Source: Polytrichum commune (lineage: Eukaryota; Streptophyta; Polytrichopsida; Polytrichales; Polytrichaceae). Taken from it: 64,000 nucleotides of DNA. A program made the position numbers and the translations under genes. Positions 61,928 through 64,000 of this stretch are shown here, one piece after another. The stretch's first letter is position 1, and the number at the start of each line of letters is the position of its first letter. The DNA lies in assembly GCA_950295325.1 (NCBI GenBank), contig OX485808.1:6576501-6640500 (forward strand). Direction: 5' to 3'. The notes below the pieces were generated by a model, which saw only the letters and a list, made by a program, of their open reading frames with translations, was not told where the DNA came from and did not search any database.

Positions 61928-62245
61928 CACTACACTAAATATTGTATAGGATGTCACCAATACTATTTGTCTTGTTCAATACTAATCGTATGTTACTTCA
62001 AGGTTTTATGTTGGATGAATTAGACGTGATATTTTATTATACAATTTTCTCTCACCTTTTTTTCTGGGGAATATCTCATATATACATATACATATATATA
62101 ATTGATTTTTTATTTTTATTTTTATTTTTTTCCATTGATATAGTCACTGAACCAATGTCTAGCATAGGACATCGTTATCATTCACATGGGAAGGGGGTTG
62201 TCATGTCCAAATACGTAGTCTGCCCCAGTGACATTAAGTACTAAG
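61928..62245. mobile_element. MITE, family A copy
   Basis: It starts CACTACACTAAATATTGTAT and continues with phrases like those at 6612 (TTGTTCAATACTAATCGTA). The right end is probably the degraded AGTGACATTAAGTACTAAG near 62228-62245. The left flank (61850-61927) is shared in inverse with 44517-44600, so the MITE is embedded in a larger repeat. Confidence 0.6.
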
Positions 62246-62990
62246 GAGATCAAGAAATCATGTGGCAACACCTCATCAAAAGGATGGCAACACCTCACCC
62301 AACAGATGGCGATCTAGGTTGGGTAATTTTTGGAGGTTGCACCTATTGGAACCTCATTTGACATACTTGAAATTTTGTGTGGTAGTATGGAGTGGCATTT
62401 GAGGAACAAACATCATTGGGATTTTCAAGATTTGTTTTTTTCAACATCCATCCATTTACTTGAAGTTTTGGGCTCATTGGAGACAACATTCAGGGTTAGG
62501 GCATTGCAAGCATTGGGAAAAAATCACACTCAAATGAATTGTTGATTTTCTTTTTATAGTGGATTGGCATTGAGATAATGAAGAGACCCAAACATGTGTC
62601 AATCACATTCAACAATGGCCTAAACTCAAGAGTCACTAAGTTCACCATTTTTCACCCCGAAATGCCCATGTGCATTCAGAGGTTTCCTTTTCAAGTTACG
62701 ATTTTTTTGGTGCTAATGTAGAGGACCCCTTTGAAGTTACTCCCAAGAGGGTTGGAATAATTTATCTCTTGATGTGCAGTTATTCCAAGAGAATGTTCAG
62801 CTAAATATTAAATCTTGCACGAATCCAATTCCTTGAGAATGAAATTAAGGTCATCAGTGTTATTTTAGCAGTTAGTTGTGAATTGTTGATTAGTGATATT
62901 AAGTTAGTTTAGACCTTAAGTTGGTGATTGGTTTGCTTAGCTAGATAACTTAGTGGCATTCCCTGCAACCAGCCACCCATGTTCCCATCA
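62246..62990. other. Unassigned stretch
   Basis: No gene or repeat recognised. Confidence 0.45.
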
Positions 62991-62993
62991 ATG

Positions 62994-63224
62994 ATCGGGA
63001 GATTTTTGGGCATTCATAATCGGTTGAGATCCTTAGTGTTTGCAAGTCCCACCGGTTACATGTTGACATCCTCTGGTTTTCCTTTGTTAAAATGGGGTAT
63101 ATTCTGCTATAGATTCCTCTAAAATGATCGGTAATTCCCCTGAAGTCTTGAACTTCAACCGGTTACTTCTCAAACTCAACCGGTTTCATTTGTAACTAAC
63201 TGCCGGTTCTCCCCGATCATTGGT
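62994..63224. mobile_element. Mutator-like MITE, family B copy
   Basis: It is collinear with 3356-3580 at high identity, with ends ATGATCGGGAGA and TCTCCCCGATCAT. It includes GGTTACATGTTGACATCCT and CTCAACCGGTT. The flanking duplication is not clear here. Confidence 0.8.
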
Positions 63225-64000
63225 TCGAGAAACCTAAATACAGACGCTCTGGTTAGCCTGCCAGGCAAGCTGCAGGGAGAGAAACCCAAGAATGGTTCAC
63301 AGTTACAGACTTACAGTCCCAGTGTTGCTCATTCCCCAACACACCCTTGGAATCCGCAAGGCATGAACCATTATCCTATATATTCAAACATTCCAGGCTT
63401 CCGACTGTGCGTCGCTTGAACCCCGGACACTAATCCAAGCAGCGGGAATCTCAAGTGAGTACAGACACTTTGGCCAGCGTGGGTCTTGTGGGAGACGTAC
63501 AATCGGTAACCCAAGATGCCCGCCCAAGTCCAGGTCTCTCTGGCCCACCCATTAACGTATGGACACGGACTCAAGCAACCACGATCCTTTCCACGAAACC
63601 GCCTTCTTCACCTCCACCATAGCCATAGCCAAACTTTGTGTCCTCATGCTGGCCCTTGTGCACCACCTTGGCTCTCACGATCAACCGACTCCCATAACTT
63701 GACTTCCATGTGTCTCTTGCTGATGATGGCTCGTGGCTCGCAACGGCCGTGATGTTTTGATGACGCTTGGGTAACTCCCGTCCCTTTCGTTGGGAAGCCA
63801 CTCCACAACGACGAACAACAGGTACGCACCCGTCCGAAATATTGCTTGGCTCGATCATTTTGTGTGCAACTCGTGGTTCTATCAATAGCCCACGTTTTGT
63901 TTGTTTGTTTCCTTTGTTTCTTCCACACATGTCAACAACTTGCTATTGACGTGGGTATTTGTCATTCAAATAGGAGTGTAGAGAGGAGCTAATCTGCTTC
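63225..64000. other. Unassigned, less AT-rich stretch at the window end
   Basis: Several overlapping open frames on both strands at 63370-63950, none recognisable. It could be the edge of a gene or element continuing past the window. Confidence 0.35.

Overview
This is a stretch of nuclear DNA from a land plant. The genes have many GT-AG introns, the intergenic DNA is AT-rich and crowded with small non-autonomous transposons, and the proteins are of plant families. A protein kinase, an NB-ARC domain and leucine-rich repeats sit together in one immune-receptor locus. That fusion class is best known from mosses, so a bryophyte, most likely a moss, is my best guess. I cannot name the species from sequence alone. 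All exon boundaries below were read by eye from splice sites, reading-frame phase and family similarity.

Layout. Positions 1-12,400 hold mobile-element debris: two MITE families and a broken PIF/Harbinger transposase at 8.1-8.7 kb. A probable promoter region with a telo-box follows near 11.1 kb. At 12,612-16,774 (+) is an aprataxin-like DNA-repair gene with seven exons, encoding PBZ zinc finger, PNKP-like P-loop kinase, macro, HIT and C-terminal zinc-finger domains. A repeat-rich gap with a pogo/Tigger-like cluster separates it from the convergent gene SEC3 (exocyst subunit) at 19,491-31,448 or further (-), which has about 26 exons. SEC3 introns carry at least five small mobile elements, including a near-perfect 360-bp hairpin. 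A MITE also lies about 30 bp upstream of its candidate TATA box.

From 33 to 40 kb there is no gene I can support, only repeats, long G/C runs and a 123-bp tandem array. At 40,385-43,362 (+) is the N-terminal part of a callose synthase gene with two frame problems and no continuation, so a relic. More repeat DNA follows.

At 49,081-55,589 (-) is the kinase/NB-ARC/LRR locus. It has about 46 nearly identical 24-residue LRRs, one in-frame stop in the kinase activation loop, and a decaying LRR tail past the final stop (48,631-49,080). The last 8 kb contain only repeats and unassigned DNA.

The genes do not form one pathway. The repair gene and SEC3 look intact, the callose synthase is broken, and the immune receptor is either a recent pseudogene or affected by one base error.
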